A stretch of DNA of 16,005 bases, taken from the NCBI GenBank assembly GCA_021806355.1, contig JAJZXT010000078.1, forward strand, positions 1 through 16,005. Direction: 5' to 3'. The number at the start of each line of letters is the position of its first letter. Positions within the stretch are counted from its first letter, which is position 1. Source of the DNA: Thermoplasmata archaeon. Its GTDB lineage: Archaea > Thermoplasmatota > Thermoplasmata > Thermoplasmatales > Thermoplasmataceae. The translations under genes and the position numbers were made by a program. Shown here piece after piece: positions 1 to 6,815 of the stretch. Under the pieces are notes generated by a model. The model saw only the letters and a program-made list of their open reading frames with translations, had not been told where the DNA came from and did no database searches.

Positions 1-119
1 CAGTTTGCACAATCCATTGTGCTGTCTATTTTTTTACCGGCTTCATCGGTTATTAAACCTCATTCCCTTCCCCTATAAGCTTCCTTAAAGGGTGCATAAT
101 CAAGTGCGTAGCCGTGGTA
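1..119 (-). pseudogene. degenerate coding remnant at the left edge, possibly transposase-like
   Basis: Reading the minus strand from 119 down to 1 gives a coherent, protein-like frame (residues GYALDYAPFKEAYRGRE, then LITDEAGKKIDSTMDCAN), interrupted by one in-frame TGA at 60-62. A TAA lies directly upstream at 120-122. No start codon precedes it, and the frame runs off the window edge. The mix of charged and aromatic residues with a late Cys looks like part of a real protein, and the general feel is that of a decayed transposase, but I recognise no catalytic motif. A chance open frame cannot be excluded at this length. The reading is direct; the transposase suggestion is inference only. Confidence 0.3.
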
Positions 120-265
120 TTATAATGTGTCATATAAGCATTTTGGTGATTTTGAAAAAGAAATTCATAATAATCTATTACTCAGAAACCACGCATTTTG
201 CGAAGGGAAACTCGTTTTTGGATGAATTTTTAGATTTATAAAATACCTTTTATGCTCCAATTGAC

Positions 266-307
266 TAATATATGATTGACTGAACGAGAAGAATGACCTA
301 TTGGAGG
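266..307 (+). promoter_or_regulatory. probable promoter and Shine-Dalgarno of the DUF99 gene
   Basis: A TATA-like TAATATAT lies at 266-273, about 50 bases before the TTG start at 320. Transcription starting some 25 bases after the box would give a leader of roughly 24 bases containing a strong GGAGG at 303-307. A second A/T-rich box (TTTATAAAAT, about 234-243) lies further up. Bases 120-265 show no coding signal that I can support on either strand. Confidence 0.45.
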
Positions 308-319
308 AAATGATGCCTA

Positions 320-922
320 TTGAAACAGCACAGCAGAGTTATCGGAATAAGCTCCTCAGGATTCAATAGAGACCGTGATGAACGATCTGTACTGGTTTTT
401 ACCTTAGTGAGATGCCCTAATACCCTGGAATCTATTGAATATTCATCAGTAGCTGTTGATGGAGATGATTCAACGGAAAAAATAATAGAAGTTGTGAAAA
501 ATTATTCTAACCTTAACGTTGCAGTGACATTAACAGGAGGATTGGCAATGGCGGGATTAAATTTGTATAACCCTTCTGGGGTGTTTCAAAGCACCGGTGT
601 TCCTGCTGTTTCTATTTCAAGAAAAATTCCTTCCATAGAGGCAATGGGTAAAGCAATAGAATCGATGTCACGAAAGAGAGGGATGGATGCATTCAACAAG
701 CTGCAAATTTTGCATGATTTGGAAATTAAGAAAGTTACTGTTAAAGATGCCGCATTTTATGCAACAAGTGCCGGCATTGTGGAGAAAGAAATAAAATACC
801 TGTTATCATCCTGCCTGATTGTTGGCTTAATTCCAGAACCAGTCAGAATTGCCAGGATAATAGCTTCCGGGATATTTAGAGGTGGCGATTCATTCTCTGT
901 ACATCATAAAATCGAGTTCTGA
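320..922 (+). CDS. DUF99 (UPF0215) family protein, endonuclease V-like fold
   Basis: A 200-residue protein that fits the archaeal DUF99 family by length and by its pattern: an N-terminal VIGISSSGFNR strand-loop, a central LTGGLAMAGLNLYN segment, then GVPAVSIS-K. The family is considered related in fold to endonuclease V; its cellular role is not established, and DNA repair or nucleic-acid processing is only a guess. The start is TTG: an in-frame TGA at 311-313 forces a start after it, and the ATG codons at 310 and 313 are out of frame. GGAGG at 303-307 supports this. The last 33 bases overlap the convergent gene on the other strand. Family assignment is fairly secure; function is unknown. Confidence 0.8.
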   Translation: MKQHSRVIGISSSGFNRDRDERSVLVFTLVRCPNTLESIEYSSVAVDGDDSTEKIIEVVKNYSNLNVAVTLTGGLAMAGLNLYNPSGVFQSTGVPAVSISRKIPSIEAMGKAIESMSRKRGMDAFNKLQILHDLEIKKVTVKDAAFYATSAGIVEKEIKYLLSSCLIVGLIPEPVRIARIIASGIFRGGDSFSVHHKIEF

Positions 923-1240
923 TTTCGCCTCATCCTTCAATTTTCCCAAGTTTTTTTCTATTTCATCCAGCTTTTCTTCTTCGACTGGTATGTATTTCAT
1001 TTTGCCAAGTGACATGTGATATGAACCTGGGCAAAGAACTCCTTCCTTGACTATTATTGCATCTGGGTTAAGTGATATGATTCCCATCATTGATCTTTCT
1101 TTTCCCTGGAAAGGAGAGCCAAAGCCAGGATTCTGGTAATGCTTCTTCTCTCCGGTTTCAGTGTCTATCTGCACTATCGTGTTTCCATACTCTAAAGGAG
1201 TTATCATTCTTTCATCATCGACTACCGCTACTACTTTCAT
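890..1240 (-). CDS. small NifX/dinitrogenase-cofactor-like protein (uncertain)
   Basis: A 116-residue soluble protein. It opens with MKVVAVVDDERMITPLEYGNT, followed by a strand ending in TETGEKKHYQNP, then a GIISLNPDAIIVKEG segment and a Gly-rich turn before KMKYIPVEE. This beta/alpha pattern resembles the DiNase_FeMo-co domain (NifX, NafY, C-terminal part of NifB), found in many small archaeal proteins of unknown role, but the usual His-rich loop is not obvious. A single Cys (LCPGSY) is present. The C-terminal 25 residues are a charged helix (KLDEIEKNLGKLKDEAK). ATG at 1240 has an A/T-rich TATA-like stretch about 25 bases upstream and no Shine-Dalgarno, so it is probably leaderless. It converges on the DUF99 gene with a 33-base overlap. 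The gene is real; the family call is tentative. Confidence 0.6.
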   Translation of the reverse strand: MKVVAVVDDERMITPLEYGNTIVQIDTETGEKKHYQNPGFGSPFQGKERSMMGIISLNPDAIIVKEGVLCPGSYHMSLGKMKYIPVEEEKLDEIEKNLGKLKDEAKSELDFMMYRE

Positions 1241-1396
1241 AAATTAACAATTCTATTTATTTAATAGACTTTATGTTGCTGGAAGAATTAATATTGAATT
1301 TTCACTGTTTTTTCCAGATATCCATTGTTATACCCATTTTTTTGATTGGCAAAATACAAAGTAATACCCATATTAGTCCTCTCAGGTACGAGGTAG

Positions 1397-1670
1397 AGAA
1401 CAGAATTCTATGTTATGCCGCACTGCGGGTATCGCACAAATTTCTTCGTAATGGAAACCCGGAATATAACGAAACAGGAAAGGAGCGTACATACGTATGG
1501 TGGAATGCTGGTTCCTGCAATGAATTACCTTATGTAATGAGAGAGCCCATCAAGAGACATTTTTGAATACGATAAATACTGTAATAGAGCATGCCAAAGA
1601 AGCTTTGGCGTTACCGGAAGATGATGTCCAAATATCGGCATTAGGGTTAATGGTGGAAACTATGACCTAA
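1397..1670 (+). pseudogene. possible frameshifted small gene in an otherwise gene-poor gap (1241-1700)
   Basis: The roughly 460 bases between the NifX-like gene and purM hold no clear intact gene. Two adjoining open stretches read like protein. One is frame 2 from 1397, with ATG at 1415 and TAA at 1535-1537, giving MPHCGYRTNFFVMETRN then TKQERSVHTYGGMLVPAMNYLM. The other is frame 3 from 1524 to the TAA at 1668-1670, giving TFLNTINTVIEHAKEAL then ALPEDDVQISALGLMVETMT. They overlap at 1524-1537, so a single +1 shift there would join them into about 85 residues. I recognise no family. A 97-residue frame at 1273-1566 overlaps them but looks less natural. This could be a decayed gene, two small unrelated frames, or chance. 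Confidence 0.3.
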
Positions 1671-1679
1671 CAAATTACC

Positions 1680-1692
1680 CACCAAAAAGGTG
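1680..1692 (-). terminator. small hairpin just after the purM stop
   Basis: CACC-AAAAA-GGTG forms a 4-bp stem, lying 9 bases beyond the purM stop codon on its strand. There is no following T tract, so it is at best a weak terminator or RNA-stabilising hairpin, and it may be chance. Confidence 0.2.
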
Positions 1693-1700
1693 AGCGAAAA

Positions 1701-2717
1701 TCAATAGTAACCTGCCAATTCTACGCCTAATTTAGGGATGGTAATCCCTGTTCCATTTTCTATATGCCCAATTTCCTTGAACGGAAGTCTATTCTTGATT
1801 GTGCTCATGAAATCACGCTTTTCTTCTGGGTCAATCACAATGGCAAATCCTATTCCCATGTTGAATATCTCGTACATTTTGTTATAGTCGAGAGAACCCA
1901 TTTCCATGAGCTTTGTGAATACGTTCTGTGGTTCTATTGGATCATCTATAACGTACCTCATGTCTTTCATCCTTACGAGGTTTTTCAGTCCTCCTCCCGT
2001 GATATTTGCCATTCCCTTTATGTTGATTATACTCATAAGATCGAGAATTTCCCTGACATATATTCTCGTTGGTTCAAGCAAAACATCGTATGCCTTTTTT
2101 GATTCTCCGGGAAACTGTCCCATAAGATCAATTTCATTGTCTTTGATTATTTTTCTTACCGTTGTAAAACCATTAGAGTGCAATCCGCTACTCTGCAAAC
2201 CAAAAATTAAATCACCATCTTTAATAGATTCCCCGGTTACTATCTGATTCTTGTGCACAATACCGAGTACCGTTCCAGAAACATCTGTTCCCTTGATCAG
2301 GTCTGGGAGCATTGCTGTCTCTCCGCCTACTATGGAAATATTCGATATCTGTGCTCCAACATTCAGCCCGATTCCAATCTGCCTCGCCACTTCCAAATTT
2401 GCTTTCTTGATAGAAATGTAATCAACCATTGCTATTGGTTCTGCTCCAACTGTTATCGTATCGTTAACATTCATTGCTATGCAATCTATCCCAACGCTTT
2501 CCCACTTCGACACTTCCTCTGCAATCAACACCTTTGTGCCAACGCCATCGGTGTTCATGGCTATGGCAATATTTCCAAGATCAATAAGCGATGTGAACCC
2601 ACCCATTGGCCCAATAGTTCTAAAATCTTCCCTCTTGAACTTAAATTGTCTTATTAGAGTGTTAACGAATTCCCCTATGCCTTTACGATCAACCATTCCT
2701 TCTTGAGGGTTTTCCAT
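1701..2717 (-). CDS. purM: phosphoribosylformylglycinamidine cyclo-ligase (AIR synthase)
   Basis: Catalyses ATP-dependent ring closure of FGAM to 5-aminoimidazole ribonucleotide, step five of de novo purine synthesis, in the cytosol. The PurM signature is clear: MNTDGVGTKVLIAEE, then GIDCIAMNVNDTITVGAEP, GGETAMLPDL, GLHSNGFTTVRKI, LLEPTRIYV and ITGGGLKNLVR, in the family's order. Length from this start is 338 residues, normal for AIR synthase. A longer frame begins at 2753, but its extra residues (MIYFYFIKLYSL) lie over the TATA region, so I prefer the ATG at 2717; ATG at 2696 is also possible. It stands alone, with no other purine gene adjacent; purH lies at the far right of the window. Function is confident; only the start is uncertain. 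Confidence 0.95.
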   Translation of the reverse strand: MENPQEGMVDRKGIGEFVNTLIRQFKFKREDFRTIGPMGGFTSLIDLGNIAIAMNTDGVGTKVLIAEEVSKWESVGIDCIAMNVNDTITVGAEPIAMVDYISIKKANLEVARQIGIGLNVGAQISNISIVGGETAMLPDLIKGTDVSGTVLGIVHKNQIVTGESIKDGDLIFGLQSSGLHSNGFTTVRKIIKDNEIDLMGQFPGESKKAYDVLLEPTRIYVREILDLMSIINIKGMANITGGGLKNLVRMKDMRYVIDDPIEPQNVFTKLMEMGSLDYNKMYEIFNMGIGFAIVIDPEEKRDFMSTIKNRLPFKEIGHIENGTGITIPKLGVELAGYY

Positions 2718-2730
2718 GAGGGAATATAGC

Positions 2731-2750
2731 TTTATAAAATAAAAATATAT
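2731..2750 (-). promoter_or_regulatory. purM promoter region
   Basis: On the minus strand an A/T block reads ATATATTTTTATTTTATAAA. Candidate TATA cores are centred about 19 and 30 bases before the ATG at 2717, consistent with a leaderless or very short-leader purM mRNA and inconsistent with translation from 2753. Confidence 0.4.
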
Positions 2751-2809
2751 CAATTTGAATTTTTTTATTCATATGTACAAGTTTCTTGTAGCCAAGATTG
2801 CCACATAAG

Positions 2810-2904
2810 TTTTAAAAAGGAGTATCCAACACTAATTAATTGCCTTATTTAGCCGATTTCCGTGCAAATAATTATATATCAAGGTGGCAATGTCGTAAGA
2901 GGTG
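2810..2904 (+). promoter_or_regulatory. ferredoxin promoter region and Shine-Dalgarno
   Basis: TTATATAT at 2872-2879 is the nearest TATA-like box to the TTG start at 2910, and AGAGGTG at 2898-2904 is a good Shine-Dalgarno six bases before that start. A second box, TTTTAAAAA at 2810-2817, would give a leader of about 70 bases. If only the nearer box is used, the leader would be so short that part of the Shine-Dalgarno is lost, so the distal box may matter. Bases 2754-2809 show nothing else. Confidence 0.4.
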
Positions 2905-2909
2905 TTAAC

Positions 2910-3341
2910 TTGGTAAAGATTGAATCCCTTGATTATAAACCAAAGCCAATAGAGGAAAACTTCGTAGATGATGTGGAAAACTATCCAGTTACAGGAAAAC
3001 ATCACGATCACGAGGTAAGGGCAGAAGGTAAACAGAGAACGGATGCTGACGGAAAACCATATCCAATAAAGAACGGCATTCACGGAACAAAAGTTGCTGT
3101 GGATTGGGAATCATGCGTTGCAGATGGTGCTTGCATGGATGTTTGCCCTGTCAGTCTCTATGAGTGGGAATTGAATCCGGGACAGATGGGAACAGGCAAT
3201 GATAAGGACATAAGCGGGGACAAGGCCCTATACGATAAGTATAGAACAGACAAATGTGATCCTGTCAGGGAAAGTGAATGCATTTTCTGCATGGCATGCG
3301 AGAGTGTTTGCCCAACAAGAGCGATAAAAATTACACCATAA
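2910..3341 (+). CDS. zfx: zinc-containing dicluster ferredoxin
   Basis: Low-potential electron carrier of the archaeal Zn-ferredoxin family, in the cytosol; known partners include 2-oxoacid:ferredoxin oxidoreductases. From the TTG start it has 143 residues, matching Thermoplasma ferredoxin as I recall it. The N-terminal extension carries the expected zinc ligands His31, His34 (GKHHDH) and His58 (GIHG), with Asp117 (CDPVRES) as the fourth. Cys69-x2-Asp72-x2-Cys75-x3-Cys79 has Asp in place of one Cys, so this site probably holds [3Fe-4S]. Cys124, Cys127, Cys130 and Cys134 complete the second cluster motif, which is [4Fe-4S]. An extra Cys116 precedes the second motif. An upstream in-frame ATG at 2862 adds 16 residues unlike the family and lacks a Shine-Dalgarno. 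tRNA-Gln follows 8 bases after the stop. Confidence 0.95.
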   Translation: MVKIESLDYKPKPIEENFVDDVENYPVTGKHHDHEVRAEGKQRTDADGKPYPIKNGIHGTKVAVDWESCVADGACMDVCPVSLYEWELNPGQMGTGNDKDISGDKALYDKYRTDKCDPVRESECIFCMACESVCPTRAIKITP

Positions 3342-3347
3342 TTTTTT
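3326..3347 (+). terminator. terminator-like A/T hairpin spanning the ferredoxin stop codon
   Basis: AAAAATTA (3326-3333) and TAATTTTT (3339-3346) pair perfectly over a CACCA loop, and the 3' arm runs into six T residues (3342-3347). The ferredoxin stop codon TAA is the first part of the 3' arm. An A-tract/U-tract hairpin of this kind may act as an archaeal terminator. The same stretch (ATAAAAATTA) also sits about 23 bases before tRNA-Gln and could serve as its TATA box. Confidence 0.4.
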
Positions 3348-3349
3348 AG

Positions 3350-3422
3350 AGCCCCGTGGTGTAGTGGCCAAGCATATCGGACTTTGAATCCGACGACGGC
3401 AGTTCGAATCTGCCCGGGGCTG
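3350..3422 (+). tRNA. tRNA-Gln (anticodon TTG)
   Basis: A full cloverleaf can be drawn. The acceptor stem AGCCCCG (3350-3356) pairs with CGGGGCT (3415-3421), with G3422 as discriminator. The anticodon stem TCGGA/TCCGA encloses the 7-base loop CTTTGAA, giving anticodon TTG. The T stem GGCAG/CTGCC encloses TTCGAAT. There is no intron, and CCA is not encoded (TAAGG follows). It lies between the ferredoxin gene (8 bases upstream) and the SAMP gene (11 bases downstream), all on the same strand. Confidence 0.95.
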
Positions 3423-3433
3423 TAAGGTCCGAA

Positions 3434-3628
3434 ATGATTAAGATAATAGGAAGGAAATCAGATCAAGCGACAATAAAGGAGCCACTTGCCCTTTTGAATA
3501 TTATGCAGAGTATGTCAATTTCAAGGGAGCGTTTTATTGCCCTGTTGAATGGTGCCCCTGCAACATCTGATGATATTGTAAAACCAGATGATGACCTTGT
3601 TTTCCTTGAGATCTTCTCCGGTGGATAA
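3434..3628 (+). CDS. ubiquitin-like small archaeal modifier / ThiS-MoaD family protein
   Basis: A 64-residue beta-grasp protein ending in FSGG. The C-terminal di-glycine is what a ubiquitin-like E1 (UbaA/MoeB/ThiF type) adenylates, either for sulfur transfer (tRNA 2-thiolation, molybdopterin or thiamine) or for protein conjugation (sampylation). The ThiS-like pattern is visible: SISRERFIALLNGAPATSDD, then KPDDDLVFLEIFSGG. I cannot tell a sulfur carrier from a protein modifier. ATG at 3434 lies 11 bases after the tRNA-Gln 3' end with only a weak AAGG before it and no promoter of its own, so it is probably cotranscribed with the tRNA and freed by 3' processing. Its stop codon ends at the base before the convergent CCA-adding enzyme gene. 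The family call is strong. Confidence 0.85.
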   Translation: MIKIIGRKSDQATIKEPLALLNIMQSMSISRERFIALLNGAPATSDDIVKPDDDLVFLEIFSGG

Positions 3629-4942
3629 TTAGGGACTCGGATTTTTCCTTGAAAGAAAGATGTTAGTAACCTCTGATTCCGGCGGTTTTCCCTCATATCT
3701 TTCGATTATAAATTCCCCTTTAATCTTATTTATGTGCCTTCCAAGATCAGCTTTCTCAAGTATATTTTTCAGTGATGGCAGGAACTCGGTATTACCGTTT
3801 TTCAATTCAGCGTAAACTCTGTCATCTTTCACGTAAGGCCCCCTGAATATCTCTTCACCTTTGTGCTTTTCTATGAACGACAAAGCATTCTCAATGTCAA
3901 CGGGCGGCCCCCTGTGAACTTTCATGGCAGGCAGTTGATCGTATTCCAGTTCCAACAATACCTCCACATTATCTCCAACTTCTCCAACAAACTGTTCCCA
4001 GTTAATTATCCTGAAACCCAGATTTTCAGATGCCCGGGTTATGGTTGAGATCATTTTTTGAACCTGTGGGAAGATAATATCGTCCACCACATCAGGCCTC
4101 CTGAACTTTATCAAGAAAAACTTTGTTCCACGATCTACATTCTTCCTTGGCGTTCGTATTGGTCCCATACCGAAGTAATCTTCTGAAGGATTTTTTATGA
4201 ATGCTTTTGAACTTAACTTGAATATTGAAAGAGATGTCAGGGATACCGCAGCTCCCGCATTCCTGATCGGATCAGTTGGATCTATAATAATGACCGGCGA
4301 TTCAAATCTTTTCACGCTGTTGGGATCGCCTATCACCAAATTTCCTTTTAAGGTGGAAAGATGATTTAATGTTGAGAGAAACGAGCCAAAGTTAACAATA
4401 AGAAGTTCTGTAACGTATCCCGAGAAACCATTTGTTTTCAGTTCTGAGCCATAGATTCCCTGCCTTCTCAGGAAAAGTTTCAGCAGTATTACCTCCTTTT
4501 TCTGTGCATCACTCAAATGCTTCTTCAAATATTCGTTATGCAGCGGGGTTCTGTCCACAGATGTAAGTTTTTCTGAGGCATCGTTTATAATGAAACATGG
4601 AACAATATCGACCTTCTGCCCAAATTCATATGATGACACATAAGGATGCTCCGCATATTTTTCTATGCCATTCCTGAGGACCGCGTGGCCTATCTGCAAT
4701 CCCAGTCGTTCCATTTCACGAATCTCATAACTCCTGTGAAATCTTATAAAGATGTCAATGTCCGCACCTTTAAGTGATGTGCCTCTTGATGATGATCCCA
4801 CCAATATTGGCTCAGCTTTAATATTATGGCCTTGGCAATATTTGCTTATCTCTCTTATAAGATCATCGGAAAGCCGTTTCACTTTGCCAAGTTCCTCCTG
4901 ATCCGGAGTAAACGTTGACAGTATGCAGCCAAAATCGATCAT
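3629..4942 (-). CDS. cca: CCA-adding enzyme (class I tRNA nucleotidyltransferase)
   Basis: Adds or repairs the 3' CCA of tRNAs using CTP and ATP without a template. At 437 residues it has the archaeal class I length. The nucleotidyltransferase motif GSSSRGTSLKGADIDIFI spans residues 49-66, with catalytic Asp61 and Asp63; a third carboxylate is Asp112 in KVDIVPCF. All three match the class I arrangement. The helical and RRM-like C-terminal region follows (SRRQGIYG-like segment near residue 155, then IINWEQF and a basic tail). ATG at 4942 overlaps the NAC stop as ATGA, so translation is probably coupled to nac. Neither tRNA in this window encodes CCA, consistent with a need for this enzyme. It converges on the SAMP gene with no intervening base. 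Confidence 0.95.
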   Translation of the reverse strand: MIDFGCILSTFTPDQEELGKVKRLSDDLIREISKYCQGHNIKAEPILVGSSSRGTSLKGADIDIFIRFHRSYEIREMERLGLQIGHAVLRNGIEKYAEHPYVSSYEFGQKVDIVPCFIINDASEKLTSVDRTPLHNEYLKKHLSDAQKKEVILLKLFLRRQGIYGSELKTNGFSGYVTELLIVNFGSFLSTLNHLSTLKGNLVIGDPNSVKRFESPVIIIDPTDPIRNAGAAVSLTSLSIFKLSSKAFIKNPSEDYFGMGPIRTPRKNVDRGTKFFLIKFRRPDVVDDIIFPQVQKMISTITRASENLGFRIINWEQFVGEVGDNVEVLLELEYDQLPAMKVHRGPPVDIENALSFIEKHKGEEIFRGPYVKDDRVYAELKNGNTEFLPSLKNILEKADLGRHINKIKGEFIIERYEGKPPESEVTNIFLSRKNPSP

Positions 4943-5307
4943 TGGCTCAGATCAATAATAGCTTGTGCGGGTTCACCCGATGCTTTCTTCAGTGCTTCCA
5001 GCGCTTTTTCTCGTGATACGTTTGCCTGGCTCATGACAAGTTCTACATCTTCCTTTGGAAAGGCAGGCTCCTGCACTGCTTTCTTGACGGTAGACTGTGA
5101 TTTTGGAACTTCTCGTATATTACCTACAACCTGCAGGCTTTTTTGCCCTTGTGCCTCTATCATGACGACGTCCGGATTATCAATAATATAATTTTTTAAT
5201 TCTCCTTCCATCACTATCCTTTTTACATCTGTCATCTCTGTTGATTTTATACCCATTTGAGACATCATCCTACGCATTTCCCTTGAATTCATTTTTCCGG
5301 GCATCAT
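4939..5307 (-). CDS. nac: nascent polypeptide-associated complex protein (archaeal alpha-NAC)
   Basis: A ribosome-associated homodimeric chaperone that binds nascent chains near the exit tunnel. From ATG 5307 it has 122 residues. It opens with MMPGKMNSREMRRMMSQMGI, the basic Met-rich start typical of archaeal NAC. The NAC beta-barrel follows (EMTDVKRIVMEGELKNYII, PDVVMIEAQGQKSLQVVG), then a flexible linker and a C-terminal UBA domain (FPKEDVELVMSQANVSREKA to AIIDLSQ). The frame extends to 5367, but those residues (MRFIFPANRKRLYY) cover the promoter and are not NAC-like; ATG 5304 is an equally possible start. The gene forms a two-gene unit with cca through a four-base overlap. Identification is confident. 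Confidence 0.93.
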   Translation of the reverse strand: MMPGKMNSREMRRMMSQMGIKSTEMTDVKRIVMEGELKNYIIDNPDVVMIEAQGQKSLQVVGNIREVPKSQSTVKKAVQEPAFPKEDVELVMSQANVSREKALEALKKASGEPAQAIIDLSQ

Positions 5308-5325
5308 AATACTTGATCTACACAG

Positions 5326-5333
5326 ATAATATA
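5326..5333 (-). promoter_or_regulatory. TATA box of the nac-cca operon
   Basis: TATATTAT on the minus strand, centred 23 to 26 bases before the paired ATG codons at 5307 and 5304. This spacing predicts a leaderless nac mRNA and argues against the longer frame starting at 5367. Confidence 0.5.
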
Positions 5334-5363
5334 GTCTTTTTCTGTTGGCAGGGAAGATGAATC

Positions 5364-6815
5364 TCAACTTGCCTTCAAGTTGAGTTTTGATATTTCCATA
5401 GATTCTATTATAATCGTTGATATTCTCTTTATTTCTCTGTCGAGCTCTTTTGCGTATGATTTTTGTATATCAGTCCCCATGATAAAATTCAAGAAGTCAG
5501 TATTTTCCAGGCAGCCATGGATGTTAGTGCCAAAGATATTGCCGGAATGGTTCATGCTCCCCTCCTTTCCTCTGCTGGTTTCAAAAAGTGGAGTGTCACT
5601 GTTCTCTACAACGTCTCCATAGTGAATTTCATAACCTTCCGTTTTTGTTGATTTATCTTTAATCTCAGATGTCAGCCCAAATATGAGGTTTTCAAGTTTT
5701 TTCTCAGTGGAATATGCAAATTTTGTTTCTAGCAACCCCAATCCTTCCAAGGCAATTTCCTCTTTTCTCCTGGTATCCTTCAGGGAAATTTCTTTTCCAA
5801 GTATCTGGTATCCACCACATATTCCTAATATTTTCACGCCAATCTTTGCCCTTTCCTGTATAAGCTTTTCAATTCCGGATTCCTTCAGGAACTTTAAGTC
5901 CTCAGGAACATCCTTTGAGCCTGGGAGTATGATAAGCCTTGCTGATTTGATCAGGGAATCATTAGCCCTATCGAGGTAAAAATAGTTGATTCCAAATACG
6001 GGTAATGGGTCAACCTCACTTAGGTTTTCCATCATTGGATATCGTATAATACAGACATCTGAGCCAAAATATCTGCTTTTTGCATAATCATTGCCATCCT
6101 CTCCCGGTAGGAGTATATTTTCAATTCTCGGGATAACTCCAAGCAGCTTCATATTTGTCAGGTTTTCAAGAATGTCAGAGCCTTTCCTTAGAACCGAAGG
6201 ATTACCCCTCATCCTGTTTATGACAAACCACTTTATCGAATCATTATTTTCAGTCAGGAGATAAGTTCCATAAAGTGCGGCAAATACTCCCCCAAATTCA
6301 ATGTCTGAAGCAATTATTGCTTCAGGGAAGTATTCATTCAGGATGAAAGTGTTCGCATAATCTTCGCTTTCGCGATTTATCTCTGCCGGGGAGCCGGAAC
6401 CTTCTATGACTATAACATCAAAGTGCCTGGAAAGATAATCTATGGCACTCCTTATTTGTTCTTTTCCGTGTAAATCTAAGTGCCCCGAAATTTGTTTATA
6501 AGTCATGGAACCCAACGATTTTCCATTTTCAATTAGCTGTCCTTTGCACCTTCCTTCATATTTTATGAGGTATGGGTTCATTCTTCCCTCCGGCATGATT
6601 CCGGCCGCCAATGCCTGAAGCCATTGCGCCCTGGCTATTTCCGATCCATCTCTTGTTACGATGGAATTCAGTGAAATGTTTATCGCTTTGAATGGTGATA
6701 CCCTGAAACCTTGCTCTGAGAACATCCTGCACAGTGCCATCGCTATTGTTGATTTTCCTGAACCAGACGCCGTTCCCAGAACCATTACCAACCTTGCTGT
6801 CAACGTCATTGCCAT
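5364..6815 (-). CDS. cobQ: cobyric acid synthase (CobQ/CbiP)
   Basis: Glutamine-dependent amidation of the four remaining side chains of adenosylcobyrinic acid a,c-diamide, a late step of cobalamin synthesis. It has 483 residues in two domains. An N-terminal dethiobiotin-synthetase-like ATPase carries a P-loop (GTASGSGKST, about residues 14-23), SPFKAINISLNS (40-51) and VIEGSGSPAEIN. A C-terminal class I-like glutamine amidotransferase has nucleophile Cys333 in GICGGYQILG, GYEIHYG (394-400) and catalytic His433 in GTNIHGCLEN. The family's usual GTSSDAGKS loop is here GTASGSGKS, a minor variation. Start candidates are ATG at 6815, 6809 and 6785; I kept the first. No other cobalamin gene is in the window, so pathway completeness is unknown. 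An intergenic gap of 56 bases separates it from nac. Confidence 0.92.
   Translation of the reverse strand: MAMTLTARLVMVLGTASGSGKSTIAMALCRMFSEQGFRVSPFKAINISLNSIVTRDGSEIARAQWLQALAAGIMPEGRMNPYLIKYEGRCKGQLIENGKSLGSMTYKQISGHLDLHGKEQIRSAIDYLSRHFDVIVIEGSGSPAEINRESEDYANTFILNEYFPEAIIASDIEFGGVFAALYGTYLLTENNDSIKWFVINRMRGNPSVLRKGSDILENLTNMKLLGVIPRIENILLPGEDGNDYAKSRYFGSDVCIIRYPMMENLSEVDPLPVFGINYFYLDRANDSLIKSARLIILPGSKDVPEDLKFLKESGIEKLIQERAKIGVKILGICGGYQILGKEISLKDTRRKEEIALEGLGLLETKFAYSTEKKLENLIFGLTSEIKDKSTKTEGYEIHYGDVVENSDTPLFETSRGKEGSMNHSGNIFGTNIHGCLENTDFLNFIMGTDIQKSYAKELDREIKRISTIIIESMEISKLNLKAS

Noticed and set aside
1273..1566. 97-residue plus-strand frame in the gap before purM
   Set aside because: It has no Shine-Dalgarno, an odd hydrophobic start and Trp/Tyr-rich end, and overlaps two frames that read more like protein. 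I treat it as chance, though a decayed gene in the region remains possible.
2718..2753. N-terminal extension of purM from the ATG at 2753
   Set aside because: The extra residues are unlike the family and lie over the TATA-rich promoter; ATG 2717 fits better.
2862..2909. Upstream ATG start of the ferredoxin
   Set aside because: It adds 16 residues not seen in Thermoplasma ferredoxin and lies on the TATA box; TTG 2910 has a Shine-Dalgarno and gives the usual length.
3463..3696. 77-residue minus-strand frame over the SAMP gene
   Set aside because: It is antisense to a recognisable beta-grasp protein and overlaps the end of cca.
5463..5979. Plus-strand frames inside cobQ
   Set aside because: They are antisense shadows of a gene with complete motifs.
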